A stretch of 59,665 nucleotides of DNA from an uncultured Coriobacteriaceae bacterium (GTDB lineage: Bacteria > Actinomycetota > Coriobacteriia > Coriobacteriales > Atopobiaceae): assembly GCA_902803315.1 (NCBI GenBank), contig CADCPM010000013.1:1-59665 (forward strand), written 5' to 3'. The position numbers and the translations under genes were made by a program. The notes under the pieces are model-generated. The model worked only from the letters and a program-made list of their open reading frames with translations. It searched no databases and was not told where the DNA came from. Below are positions 27,454-37,100 of this stretch, piece after piece. Each line of letters opens with the position of its first letter. Position 1 is the stretch's first letter.

Positions 27454-29091
27454 TTAATGGGCCTCAAAGAGGGCGTGTAGCGCGCGATCGGTCTCAGATT
27501 CCGTGGCCTCGTCCATAATTATGCTGACCTCACTCAAGGCGGTAAGGCGCGTGGATCCCTTTGGCACGAGCTTCACACCCGCCTCGCGTATGGTCACCAC
27601 GAGTGCCTCCGTTGGCCAAGCCACCTCGCTTATGAGCTTACCCTCTGCGGCGGACCCCACTCCCACGACGTAGTTGTGCACGACCTCATGTCCTCGCATC
27701 ACCCTGTTGCCAACCAGGTCCTCCTGGCCCTCGTCTTCGTTGCGTTTGGCCGAGAGCCCGAGGAGCCTCGCATACAGGTGCTCATAGAATGCCTCGGTGC
27801 CCAAAAGCGTCGAAACTACGTATGCCACCACCGAAACAAGCGTCGTCGCCAGGAGCGCTTCCAGACTACCCGTTAGCTCGAATACCAGCACGACGGCCGT
27901 TACCGGCGCCTGTATGACCGCCGAGAACATGCCGGCGACCCCCAGCACGATGAAGCCGTTCTCGTAAGCCGTTGCCGTGCCCATAATGGAGGTTGCGGCC
28001 ATGCCGTAAAGCGCGCCGACCAAAGATCCCATTGCCACAAGCGGAAACAAGGTGCCGCCTGGGGCGCCCGAGCCAAAGCAAAGCGCGGTGAACACGTACT
28101 TACCCAGCAAGAGCGCCAAAAGTATGAGCGCGCTCTGATTGCCGATGTCCATTACGCGTTCCAATATCGCGTCTCCGCCGCATAGCAGGTCGGGCCACAC
28201 GAACGCCACCACGCCTGCGAGCAAAAACGGTACGATCATGCGGACGAAGGGCGCCTTTAGCGCGAGGCGACCAAACAGGCGGTCTTGTATGAGAAACATC
28301 CCCTTGTTGTGCACAAATCCAATAAGGCCGCATATGATGCCCATGAGTAGGATCAAGGGATAGAGCTCGTGGGGCGCGGAGCTATACACCACCAAGTGTA
28401 CGAGCGGCTGTACGCCAAGAAGGTGGGAAGACACGAAGTCAGATGCGGCCGATGCCGTCATTACGGAGATTATCAATATGGGCGAAAACGACTTGTGTAT
28501 CTCCTCTACGGCAAACAAAACGCCGGTGAGAGGAGCGTGGAACGCCGAGCTCATGCCAGCCGCCGCACCGCATGTGACCAAAAGACGCTCGTGGCTTCTC
28601 TGCTCGCTCCCCTTTCCTACCAGGCGAAAGATGCCCTTTGCCGCCATGCCGCCCAATAGTATGGAAGGCCCTTCGCGTCCCAACGAGAGGCCTGCAAACG
28701 CACATAGGGTGCCTTCCACGAGCTTTGTGGGCAGTACGCGATACCATGGCATGTCCAACTGGTTGGCAACCTCGGCGTCAATCTGAGGTATGCCCGACCC
28801 CTGCGTATAGGGTTCGAATACCAACAGTCGGTCCACAATAAGGCATATGAGAACGAGAGCGAAAAACCAGATGGCCACAAGGGGACCATGCTGTATCAAA
28901 AACGACGTTATAGCCCTCAAAAGAGCCTCGGCGTGCGAGAGCAAAAAACGATAGAGGGCGATCACGAACCCCACGGCAACGCCTACCAAGGCCCCTTCCG
29001 CAACGAGCCTTACCCGTCCCGTACGCGAGAGATGCATCTGCTCGGGTACGGGACCTGCGGCGTTTCTCCTATGTGCTATTGCGAAGTGCAC
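27454..29091 (-). CDS. ClC-family chloride channel or antiporter with RCK_C domain
   Basis: A 545-residue ion transporter. The selectivity motifs GSGIPQ, GREGPS (with the gating Glu) and GSGAPGG are present, and VEEIHKSF corresponds to the internal proton-path Glu of exchangers, so H+/Cl- antiport is more likely than a channel. About 11 membrane helices span residues 30-440. The C-terminal 80 residues (GKLISEV...TIREAGVKLVPKGSTRL) look like a TrkA_C/RCK_C regulatory domain. It follows apt by 10 bp on the same strand. Confidence 0.92.
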   Translation of the reverse strand: MHFAIAHRRNAAGPVPEQMHLSRTGRVRLVAEGALVGVAVGFVIALYRFLLSHAEALLRAITSFLIQHGPLVAIWFFALVLICLIVDRLLVFEPYTQGSGIPQIDAEVANQLDMPWYRVLPTKLVEGTLCAFAGLSLGREGPSILLGGMAAKGIFRLVGKGSEQRSHERLLVTCGAAAGMSSAFHAPLTGVLFAVEEIHKSFSPILIISVMTASAASDFVSSHLLGVQPLVHLVVYSSAPHELYPLILLMGIICGLIGFVHNKGMFLIQDRLFGRLALKAPFVRMIVPFLLAGVVAFVWPDLLCGGDAILERVMDIGNQSALILLALLLGKYVFTALCFGSGAPGGTLFPLVAMGSLVGALYGMAATSIMGTATAYENGFIVLGVAGMFSAVIQAPVTAVVLVFELTGSLEALLATTLVSVVAYVVSTLLGTEAFYEHLYARLLGLSAKRNEDEGQEDLVGNRVMRGHEVVHNYVVGVGSAAEGKLISEVAWPTEALVVTIREAGVKLVPKGSTRLTALSEVSIIMDEATESETDRALHALFEAH

Positions 29092-29101
29092 GACAGGATG
29101 C

Positions 29102-29635
29102 TTAGTCGACCTTTACGAGCGTGTAGATCTCTTGATCGAACTCCTTGCCAATGATCTGACGAGGGTTGAGGAAGGCGAGCTCGAGCACAAACGCAAAGCC
29201 CATAACCTTCGCGCCTGCCTTCTCTATGAGCTTAGCCGTTGCAACGGCGGTTCCAGCAGTTGCAACGAGGTCGTCAGCAATGAGCACGCGGTCGTCTGCA
29301 CATAGCGAATCCTTGTGCATCTCGAGCGAATCGGATCCGTATTCCAAGGAATAGTTTTCGCTGTATACCTCACGGGGTAGCTTGCCAGGCTTGCGTGCGG
29401 GAACGAAACCGGCCCCAAGCCTGTATGCCACGGGCGCTCCAATAAGGAAGCCGCGTGCCTCGGCACCCACGACCTTGGTTATGCCCCTGTCCATAAAGTG
29501 GACGGCAATGTCATCCACGACGGCAGCAAGGCCTTGCTTGTCTGCCAGGAGCGGCGTTATGTCTTTGAATATGACGCCAGGCTCCGGGTAGTCGGGAATG
29601 TCCATAATCAATTTCTCGTAGTCTATGGCTGCCAT
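29102..29635 (-). CDS. apt: Adenine phosphoribosyltransferase
   Basis: A 177-residue purine salvage enzyme making AMP from adenine and PRPP. It shows IPDYPEPGVIFKDITPLL at the N-terminus, EARGFLIGAPVA, and the PRPP loop VLIADDLVATAGTA. The usual second Gly of the loop (ATGGT) is Ala here, a small deviation. Start is ATG with AGAGAGGGGTAGG upstream. Confidence 0.94.
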   Translation of the reverse strand: MAAIDYEKLIMDIPDYPEPGVIFKDITPLLADKQGLAAVVDDIAVHFMDRGITKVVGAEARGFLIGAPVAYRLGAGFVPARKPGKLPREVYSENYSLEYGSDSLEMHKDSLCADDRVLIADDLVATAGTAVATAKLIEKAGAKVMGFAFVLELAFLNPRQIIGKEFDQEIYTLVKVD

Positions 29636-29688
29636 GCCTACCCCTCTCTAGAAAACAACCGTCTCTCTTACGACTCTCTTGAATGATG

Positions 29689-30438
29689 CTAGGAGCCCTT
29701 CTTAAGGCTGCGCCGAATAAGGCTCTCACGAACCTCGTTCGTTAGCATTATCATACGTGACAACGCGTTGTCGTAGCGTTCGCGCTGCTCATCGGTAGGC
29801 TCTGCTCCCCCGCCCGAAGCCCTTGCCCCAAAAACGGTGAGCGCCTGCTCGAACATGCCACTCTCGCGATTGGCAGCTTGGACATACTGCCTGAGGTTCT
29901 TCGGAGCTATGCCAAAGCGACGGAGCTCCTCGCAGGTACGTATGAGGGGAATGTCGTGACCATCCACAAGGTCTCTGCCACGCGGTGAGCGACGCATACG
30001 AATCACGCCCGCCTCCGAAAGCTCACGCACAAACGGCACGCTCACGCCCAGAAGCTCGGGCATGTGGCTGAGCGGATGGTACTTCTCCATCATCTCTGCC
30101 TCTTCGGCATCCTCGATCTGCGAGCGCGGGATGGCTTGGGACTCCGCGAGGGTTGGAAGCGGCTTCTCGTCGGTATCGCTCAAGACGATGTTGTCGCCAC
30201 GCGCAAGTTCCTCGCGAATCACGTGAAGCGGCATGAATCGATTCTTTTGCAGATACAGGATCGTCTCTAGCCTTCGCACGTCGTGTTGCGAGTAAAGCCT
30301 GTAGCCACCTGGAGTGCGAGAGGGATTTAGGAGTCCCTCATCCTCCAGGTAGCGCACCTTGGACACCGAAAGGTCGGGATACTGCGCCTGCAGCCGTTTT
30401 ACGACCTTTCCTATGGTTAGATAACCGGCATCGGGCAT
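29689..30438 (-). CDS. MerR-family regulator (FtsR-like)
   Basis: A 249-residue protein. The N-terminal MerR helix-turn-helix (LTIGKVVKRLQ ... VRYLEDEGLLNPSRTPGGYRLYS) is clear. A second HTH-like segment near residues 120-160 (SHMPELLGVSVPFVRELSEAGVIRMRRSPRGRD) resembles the actinobacterial FtsR/Rv1828 group. In mycobacteria and corynebacteria such a gene follows a GarA/OdhI FHA gene, exactly as here. The regulated genes cannot be told from this sequence. Confidence 0.82.
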   Translation of the reverse strand: MPDAGYLTIGKVVKRLQAQYPDLSVSKVRYLEDEGLLNPSRTPGGYRLYSQHDVRRLETILYLQKNRFMPLHVIREELARGDNIVLSDTDEKPLPTLAESQAIPRSQIEDAEEAEMMEKYHPLSHMPELLGVSVPFVRELSEAGVIRMRRSPRGRDLVDGHDIPLIRTCEELRRFGIAPKNLRQYVQAANRESGMFEQALTVFGARASGGGAEPTDEQRERYDNALSRMIMLTNEVRESLIRRSLKKGS

Positions 30439-30443
30439 GAGGC

Positions 30444-30869
30444 CTACCCCGTTTCCACGCGCATGACGCGTCGATTGGTATGAAACACCATGCGGAACGT
30501 CCCGATTTGGATGGTCGATCCGTCCTTCAGAACGGCCTTGTTCACGATGGCGCCGTCGACCCAGGTGCCGTTGAGCGAGCCAAGATCCTCAATGGTGGCG
30601 TATCCAGATCGTGCAAGACCGGAAAGGTCTATATGCGCATGCTTGCGCGAAACGGTCATGTCGTTGAGGAACACGCTGTTCTTTGGGTCGCGACCGAGCG
30701 TAATGTCGTTGCTATCGAGCTCGAACGTCTCTCCCGACATCGGCCCCTTTACGATCGTGACCGTGGGCTTGGCCATAACGGCGCCTCCCATGAGGTCCGG
30801 TATGGTCGAGTCGGACGAAGGCATACGGAATATCTCGGTTGCACCCATGGCAGTGCGTTTGGGTTGCAT
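30444..30869 (-). CDS. FHA-domain protein (GarA/OdhI-like)
   Basis: A 141-residue protein ending in a forkhead-associated domain that binds phosphothreonine: LGRDPKNSVFL, MTVSRKHAHI and LGSLNGTWVDG are intact. The N-terminus has a Thr in TEIF (residue 11), similar in place to the phosphorylated Thr of GarA/OdhI that controls 2-oxoglutarate metabolism. The start at 30869 is chosen for GGAAGAGGGGAGAG upstream. It precedes the MerR gene by 5 bp, the actinobacterial order. Confidence 0.85.
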   Translation of the reverse strand: MQPKRTAMGATEIFRMPSSDSTIPDLMGGAVMAKPTVTIVKGPMSGETFELDSNDITLGRDPKNSVFLNDMTVSRKHAHIDLSGLARSGYATIEDLGSLNGTWVDGAIVNKAVLKDGSTIQIGTFRMVFHTNRRVMRVETG

Positions 30870-30909
30870 GTGCTCTCCCCTCTTCCTGTCGTACGTAACC
30901 ATAATACTC

Positions 30910-31290
30910 CTAGCGGCACGCTACACAGTCCATTTCCACGAGTGCTCCTAAGGGAAGCGCCGAAACGGCGACAACAGCCCTCGCGGGGGCAGGCGCAGGG
31001 AACCTGCGTTCGTACACTTCGTTCATTGCGTCCATATCATCGATGCTGGCAAGATAGACCGTCGTCTGCGCCACGTCGGAGAGCGTACAGTCAACCTCTC
31101 CCAGAATCGCCTCAATGATATCGATTATTCGCTCGGTCTGTGCAGCCGCATCTCCATCGATAATGCGCTTCGAATCATTGGGCTCGTACGCTATCTGGCC
31201 TGAGGCAAAGACGAGGCGGCCTGCCGTGGTGCCTTGCGAGTATGGGCCATGGGCTTCGGGTATGCCCAAGCCATTGATTGAGTACTTCAT
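30910..31290 (-). CDS. ridA: RidA-family enamine/imine deaminase
   Basis: A 126-residue RidA (YjgF/YER057c) protein. The conserved segments GPYSQG, FASGQI and PARAVVAVSALPLGALVEMD are present; the Arg in PARAVV is the substrate-binding residue that marks active deaminases. It removes reactive enamines made by PLP enzymes. It overlaps the preceding GcvT-like gene by 4 nt. Confidence 0.93.
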   Translation of the reverse strand: MKYSINGLGIPEAHGPYSQGTTAGRLVFASGQIAYEPNDSKRIIDGDAAAQTERIIDIIEAILGEVDCTLSDVAQTTVYLASIDDMDAMNEVYERRFPAPAPARAVVAVSALPLGALVEMDCVACR

Positions 31291-32168
31291 GAGTGTGCGT
31301 CTCCCCTCTTGTTGCCATAGATTCTTCCAGACCCAACAAAGCTCGGTTCCTTGCGTATGACGCCCTGCTCCACGAGTTGCTCAGGCAACAGCTGAATGGC
31401 GTCGTCGCTGCGAAGGCACTCGAGAAGCGGGAGGTCCTTGCATAGCATGCGCGTGAATTGATCCAAGCCATGTACCGATACCTCGGTGAACGAGAGGAAG
31501 CTCCGCCAGAGCGCAACGCTGGCCTGTGGTGGAACAAGAATTAGGTAGCAGGGTACGCCACCCAGGTCAGGCGCAAGAATCACACAGGGTATCTTGTCAA
31601 GATGGCACGAGGCAACGTGGCCGGGCTTTGGGAGCGGCTCGCGGCTCACATAGTCCTCGAGCACGGCCTGCGCGCCGAGACCCCAAAGGGCAAGCACCAC
31701 ATGCGTCCCCGTCACGTTATCAAGCTCAAGTGAGGCGTAGGGCGCATACCCATCCTGCTCCGCCCCCTTGAGGAAGGAGAGCCAGGCTTCAAGCGCTTCC
31801 GATCGCTCCGAGAGGTCAAAGGCCACGTATTCCCTACTTCCCGTACGCGCAAGCAGCGGAATGGAGACCACCGAGCCGACGCCGGTGAGCACCGCCTCAA
31901 AAGCACACGATCCGACGCCTAGGCATTTGCCCGCAAACGCCGCCTCGGCAAAGGACTGCGAGGGGTCGTTTGCCATAAGCATCGTGAATACCTGCGAGAC
32001 GTCAGAGAGAAAGGTCTCGCCCTCGGGCATCTCTTCGAGGCTCATATCCTCCGACTCATAGCGTCTTACGGCTCCATTCTTGCCAAATATGGCGCCCAGC
32101 AAAAGGTGCTCCGTGTAAAGCGGTGATGCCTGGCGTCCCTTGCCCGTATTGCCCAATACCGTCACCAA
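31287..32168 (-). CDS. GcvT-like protein of uncertain function
   Basis: A 293-residue protein whose pattern (DVSQVFTMLMANDPSQSFAEA, RTGSREYVAFDLSERSEALEAWL, a later LWGLGAQAVLEDYV) resembles the folate-binding aminomethyltransferase fold. It is shorter than GcvT, and no other glycine-cleavage gene is in the window, so a catabolic role is unlikely. Members of the wider fold include the iron-sulfur repair protein YgfZ. Coupled to ridA by a 4-nt overlap. Assignment is tentative. Confidence 0.45.
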   Translation of the reverse strand: MVTVLGNTGKGRQASPLYTEHLLLGAIFGKNGAVRRYESEDMSLEEMPEGETFLSDVSQVFTMLMANDPSQSFAEAAFAGKCLGVGSCAFEAVLTGVGSVVSIPLLARTGSREYVAFDLSERSEALEAWLSFLKGAEQDGYAPYASLELDNVTGTHVVLALWGLGAQAVLEDYVSREPLPKPGHVASCHLDKIPCVILAPDLGGVPCYLILVPPQASVALWRSFLSFTEVSVHGLDQFTRMLCKDLPLLECLRSDDAIQLLPEQLVEQGVIRKEPSFVGSGRIYGNKRGDAHS

Positions 32169-32171
32169 CCC

Positions 32172-33392
32172 TTAGCTCGTTTCGAATAGCGGTGCCGAGA
32201 AGACCGGCCATGAGGAAGCGATGCGAGGGGTCTGGTCGCTCGCGTAGTGAGCCGTGCCCGCGTTCGCGTTGCTTTGTGACCATGTTGTCCAGCCGCACTC
32301 CGTTTGCGTATCGAGCAGTCGATGCGGCTTGCTCTGCGTGGTGGAGTACGAGAAGCCTCCCAGGCCCGGCCATTCCTGGACGTCGCAATCGGCCTTAGAC
32401 CGCACGTACGTCTTCATTCCCGGGTTGTACGCGTAGGGGTTGGTTGCCACGATCCAGCCGCCGCGAGTGAGGGGACGCTGCCCATACTTTGCATATCCCC
32501 AGTCCATGAGCATGGCCGCGTCGTCGAATCGGCCCATGAAGGTCGCACACCCCAGCACGGACGTATACAGCTGGACCTCTCCTCGTCCAGACGCACCCAA
32601 AAACGTGTAGTTCGCAACGATGGCGCCCGTCTTGAGGCCACGGATGCCGTCATAGGTGTCGAGCAGACGGTCTGTGGAGTTGAGCGTTATGGCATCGCCG
32701 TGCACGGTCGTGTCCACCGTGTGCAGCAGTGCCGTTTGCCCGATGAATGGATAGTTCTCAAGCGCATAGCGGCCAATCTCGGCAAGGTCCAAGGCACAGG
32801 TGTAGTGGTTATCCTCTTCCAAGCCATGGCTGTTGGTAAAATGCGTGTGCTTGAGCCCAAGCTGTGCGGCCTTCTTGTTCATGAGGTCCACGAATGCCGC
32901 CTCGGAACCCGCAACATGCGTGGCGACGTTCCAAGCGGCGTCGTTTGCGGAATACACGAGCATGACGCGAAGAAGCTCGCCAAGGGGCACGCGGTCGCCG
33001 TTGGCATAGTCGCCCATCTGCGAGTTGTCTCCCAGGTCAGGCACCTTTATTTCCACGATCTCCGAAAGGTCGCGCTTTGAGTCGAGCGCAACCATGGCGG
33101 TCATCACCTTGGTCGTTGAGGCGGGATGTTCCTGCTTCATGCCGTTGAACTCGTAGAGTACGTTGCCCGCCTTGTCCAAGAGGGCCGCGGCATCAGCCTC
33201 GGCGAACACGGGGTCTCCCTGAGCCTGAGCCTGTTGCTGCTGCTGCGTTGGTGCCCCGGCGTTTGTCTCCTCGGCGACTGCCGTACCGAATATGAGCGAG
33301 GCAGACGCGAGGACGGCAACGAAGCATGCGACCACGCGCGTGCGGAGCGTGGGACGTGCGCCGCTTGCGTTCACTTGCTCGAACATGGCCAT
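32172..33392 (-). CDS. D-alanyl-D-alanine carboxypeptidase (PBP5 type)
   Basis: A 406-residue secreted serine peptidase that trims wall pentapeptides. A signal peptide (about residues 18-42, VVACFVAVLASASLIFGTAVA) is followed by a Gln-rich stretch. The active-site motifs are STTK (Ser92, Lys95), SAN (Ser148) and KTG (LKTGAIVANY). No obvious C-terminal amphipathic anchor is seen. The start overlaps the stop of the upstream phosphatidyltransferase gene (TGATG), so the two are coupled. Confidence 0.93.
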   Translation of the reverse strand: MAMFEQVNASGARPTLRTRVVACFVAVLASASLIFGTAVAEETNAGAPTQQQQQAQAQGDPVFAEADAAALLDKAGNVLYEFNGMKQEHPASTTKVMTAMVALDSKRDLSEIVEIKVPDLGDNSQMGDYANGDRVPLGELLRVMLVYSANDAAWNVATHVAGSEAAFVDLMNKKAAQLGLKHTHFTNSHGLEEDNHYTCALDLAEIGRYALENYPFIGQTALLHTVDTTVHGDAITLNSTDRLLDTYDGIRGLKTGAIVANYTFLGASGRGEVQLYTSVLGCATFMGRFDDAAMLMDWGYAKYGQRPLTRGGWIVATNPYAYNPGMKTYVRSKADCDVQEWPGLGGFSYSTTQSKPHRLLDTQTECGWTTWSQSNANAGTAHYASDQTPRIASSWPVFSAPLFETS

Positions 33393-34126
33393 CACTTCTC
33401 TGCACCCCTTGCGAGGGCTTCCTTGCGCACGTTCCATGCCTTTACCGTATATATGATCGTGGCAATAAACGAGCATATTACACCGGCGTATACGAAGAAT
33501 ATGCCGATTGCGACCGGCTCGTGGTTGAGGCCAGGAAGCCAGGACGCGTTTACGAGTCCCAAACCGTTTACCACAGGCACTGCAAGGAGCAAGTCCACGA
33601 AACCGATCATCAGAAGGGCCGTTGCCGCCTTCCCTACGTAGATAACGTCAAGCGGGCGCTTGCGCCATCTCCTCAGAACGATGCCACCGATTGCCAAATA
33701 GACATCGCGAAGCACGACGTAGACGGCTACCCAAATAGGAAGTTCGCCGGTTGCCATGAGCCCCAGCACTCCAGTGAAGAGAAGGACCCGGTCCATGATC
33801 GGATCCATGACCTTGCCTAACCAGCTCACCGTCTGCGTGCGCCGCGCGACCTGTCCGTCCAAAAAGTCGGTTATGGCCGCGATGGCATAGCAGCAGAGGG
33901 CCGCCGGTCGCAATCCCGGATCGTGCTGCACGAAGAGCACGAGAAACACGATGGTAAGGACGAAGCGACAAAAGGTTATGAAGTTCGCAACCGTAAAGAT
34001 CGCATTGGAGGGGTTGTTCGACGTCCCAACGGGATCGGTCGTGTTCCCTCTTTCCATACTATCAACCACATCTGGCGCTACCGCACCTTTAATGGCTTCC
34101 GTAATGTTGTCGCTTCGCTTGTTCAA
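33392..34126 (-). CDS. CDP-alcohol phosphatidyltransferase, second copy
   Basis: A 244-residue membrane enzyme with the family motif DFLDGQVARR ... GKVMDPIMDR. It has a 45-residue polar N-terminal extension. Candidates are phosphatidylglycerophosphate or cardiolipin synthesis, or another phospholipid head group; the motif does not tell. It heads the long minus-strand run that continues to the ClC gene. Confidence 0.85.
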   Translation of the reverse strand: MNKRSDNITEAIKGAVAPDVVDSMERGNTTDPVGTSNNPSNAIFTVANFITFCRFVLTIVFLVLFVQHDPGLRPAALCCYAIAAITDFLDGQVARRTQTVSWLGKVMDPIMDRVLLFTGVLGLMATGELPIWVAVYVVLRDVYLAIGGIVLRRWRKRPLDVIYVGKAATALLMIGFVDLLLAVPVVNGLGLVNASWLPGLNHEPVAIGIFFVYAGVICSFIATIIYTVKAWNVRKEALARGAEK

Positions 34127-34187
34127 TATGGGGCCTTCCGCTCAACGCGAACGACTCATTTTAGCACCGTCTTTTGCTTTTCGCCAA

Positions 34188-37100
34188 TCAATTGTGAGCC
34201 GATTGCAGAGCCGTGCACACAACTGCCTCACAGGCAGCGGTGTAGGCGCAGAACGGATTGCCGTTCCTATCACGTACCGCCACAATTCCCGCCTCTTTAC
34301 CTGCTGCGGTTGGCTTCCATCCAGCCTTTGCGTCCTTACTTCTAACTCGCTCTATGAGCCCCGCCTTTGCAAGTGCCTTGTTTGCCTCGGTGGCAGTTGG
34401 CGCAGAAGACAGTTCGCCTCGCTCTGTGAGGGTCTGCACCAGCACCGTAATGGAAACAGGCTTAGACCTAAGCTTGACCTTTCCCTTAGAATTCGAGTCA
34501 GCTTTATCTAAAGTAGAGATTGAGGCTACTCGAGGCCTAGAGAAGAGCCTTCCCACGCGCGTAGCCTTGGCAAAGAACCGATGAACGGTATCATCCGAGC
34601 TTTTGATCCATGCGTTACCAACAAAGAGGAGCAATGCGTCCTGTGCCGCCGCAGCGCTCTGGGCAACAATGTTCGCTGCATTGGCGTAACAAAGACCTTC
34701 ATACGCCTCTGGTCCGCACGTAGCGCATAGAATGACCAGGGGCCAAGACCTGCCGTTAAGGTCCTCAATAGAGATGGGCTCGACGATACGCCTGATCTTT
34801 TCTCCGAGCCGCTCCAATACCTGTTCGATTTCCTGGCTTTGGCTCCTATAGGGGCTCACGATGGCAATGGGAGCGCGCAACACGCAACGACCATATCGCG
34901 CTTCGATGTCCTGTGCATGGTTTCTGAGCCAGCGCCCAATGGCAAGCGCCTCTGATCGGCTGACCCTGCCTGCCCCCACTTTCCGCCACGAGGAATCCGG
35001 TACGTGCACATAGCAAAGCGAGGGTACGATCTCCCTCAGGGCATAGTCGTTGTCGTCAGCGCTGCTTGCTGGCATGCGGCCGGTGCGCAAAGGTTCGCGT
35101 GGAAAAAGGTCGCTACGAAGGTCGTCTATCTCTCCATACGACGTATTCGTATCGCAAAGAAGGCAATGCTCTATATCCGCCACATTGCTCGCGAAGGTAT
35201 GGAAGGGCTGTCCCGAAGACACGCAGATGCCCTTGTCCACAAGCTTTGCCCATGTGCCGTCCCCGAACTTTGCAGCAGACCTTATTTGGTCGTATGTCTT
35301 GGTCATGGATACGCGAGCGCCAAGCGTGGCCTCGCTACCCAGAACCACCAGACGCTCGCTCATGGATGCGAGCGAGAGTCCCTTTGATATGCTTATGCTT
35401 CCCGCGTCGAGCACGAACGTAACGTCGACTCGTCCCTCGTTGCCGCATATCTCTTCCACAATTCCTGCGGATATGTCATCAGGAACCAAATTGAATGGGC
35501 AGAGGTTAGGTATGTTCTTCCATAGGTCGTCCGGGATGTCGGTGTGCGCGCGAGCGTGCTTAGATAGGTAGTTTGCGTATGAGATCCAGCGTGACTCGTA
35601 TATGTGCATGGCCATCCAAAACTCGGCGGGCCGTATGGTCTTGTCGAGCACGTCCTGCAAATAGTAAAGTGAAACCTCTCCCCCGCGGCCGTCTATGGTC
35701 GCGTCGAGCAGGGCCTTTTGATCTTGGGTGAGCCTGCACAGGTCTGTGAGCGTCTCGATTATGCGCGTGCAGCGGCTTCCTTCGGGAGATGCCGCTCGTA
35801 TGCGCGTAGACAGATTCGCTGAAGCGCCGCGCAATCGGTCGATGCTCGTTTCTATGCGTAGGAGCTCCTTGGAATATGCCTCTACGACATCCGCGATATG
35901 ATTCTTGCCTTGCGCGAGCGATTCCCCGCGCTGGGCGTTTTGCGCGATGATCTTTGACTGGTCGTGGTTGACGGGGGCAAGGATCTGTCTGTATGACTTC
36001 TGCTCGTTGGCCAATGCCTGCCAGAACTCCAAGCGCTCCTTGCAGATGGTATGGCCCCTTCTTAGGCGACCTATGCGCGCAACGAGGCCATCACGCTGAC
36101 GAAGGAGCTCCGAAGCCTTGCATACGATCGCGTATGCGTCAATGAGCTCGCATCTCTCCTGGTCCACACGGCGAAGGATTTCGGCTAGCTTCGCTCGTGC
36201 CTGTGCGATGGTGTGGAACCTTTGCTTGGTGAAGCCTGCAACGCAGTCCAGGAAGTAGGTGGTCGCCTTTGGCACGTACCACGAGTCGCGATAGAGCGCG
36301 AGCTCGTCATCCAGCATGTGCCCGTAAGAGCGAACGATGCAAGACGGTGATGCGGTGGTTGCGGTTCCGTCTGCGGTATGCAGGACGAAGAACGCAGGCA
36401 GGGCTCCGAGCGTCTTGCGGCTACTTAGCGTGTCCTGAGCGCCCTGTTGTAACGCTATGCGAGGAATCCACCTAGAGCTGAGCGCCACCTGCCCCGCCGT
36501 TGGGCGAGAAGACATGAGCCTGACGAGACTATCCAAGGTTCGCGTGGGGGCGACACAGCACATCAACGGAGCGTTGTCGCCACGCAAGGCGCATTCGGTA
36601 AGGAGGTTGGCCATGGCCGCTAGGGCTAGCGCATTGCCGTTCGTGCCCTCCGGTGTGCCTATCGAGAGTACGTCTCCCTTGCTTTCCTGCGCAAAGGACG
36701 CAAGCGCGTCATGCTCTCGAACGTCCATTTGCGGTAGATGGTCAATGACGCCGCAAAGGATCTTTGGATATAGAAGCGCCTCATCCGGCAACTGGTCGCC
36801 CTCGCCATACGAATTCGCAACCTTGCCCTTGTCCGCCGCTTCCAGGAGCTTGGATAAGGGGACGGACATCGAAGTCACTCCGTCCTCTTTTGAGCTGGTA
36901 TTCCCGTTACGAGTGAGCCCCTCCAGCTGATGTGAGACGATGTGAGCGTCTGCCGGACGATCCCAAAGCCAGATGGCGCAGGCCTCGTCCTCGATGTGCG
37001 CGCCGAATTCCTGCAGCGTTTCCTCAGAAAGCGTGCAGACGCTTGCAAACAAGTCTTCGGCGCGCGATATCGTGGTGTTCCACGTGCCGTCGGCAGGCAA

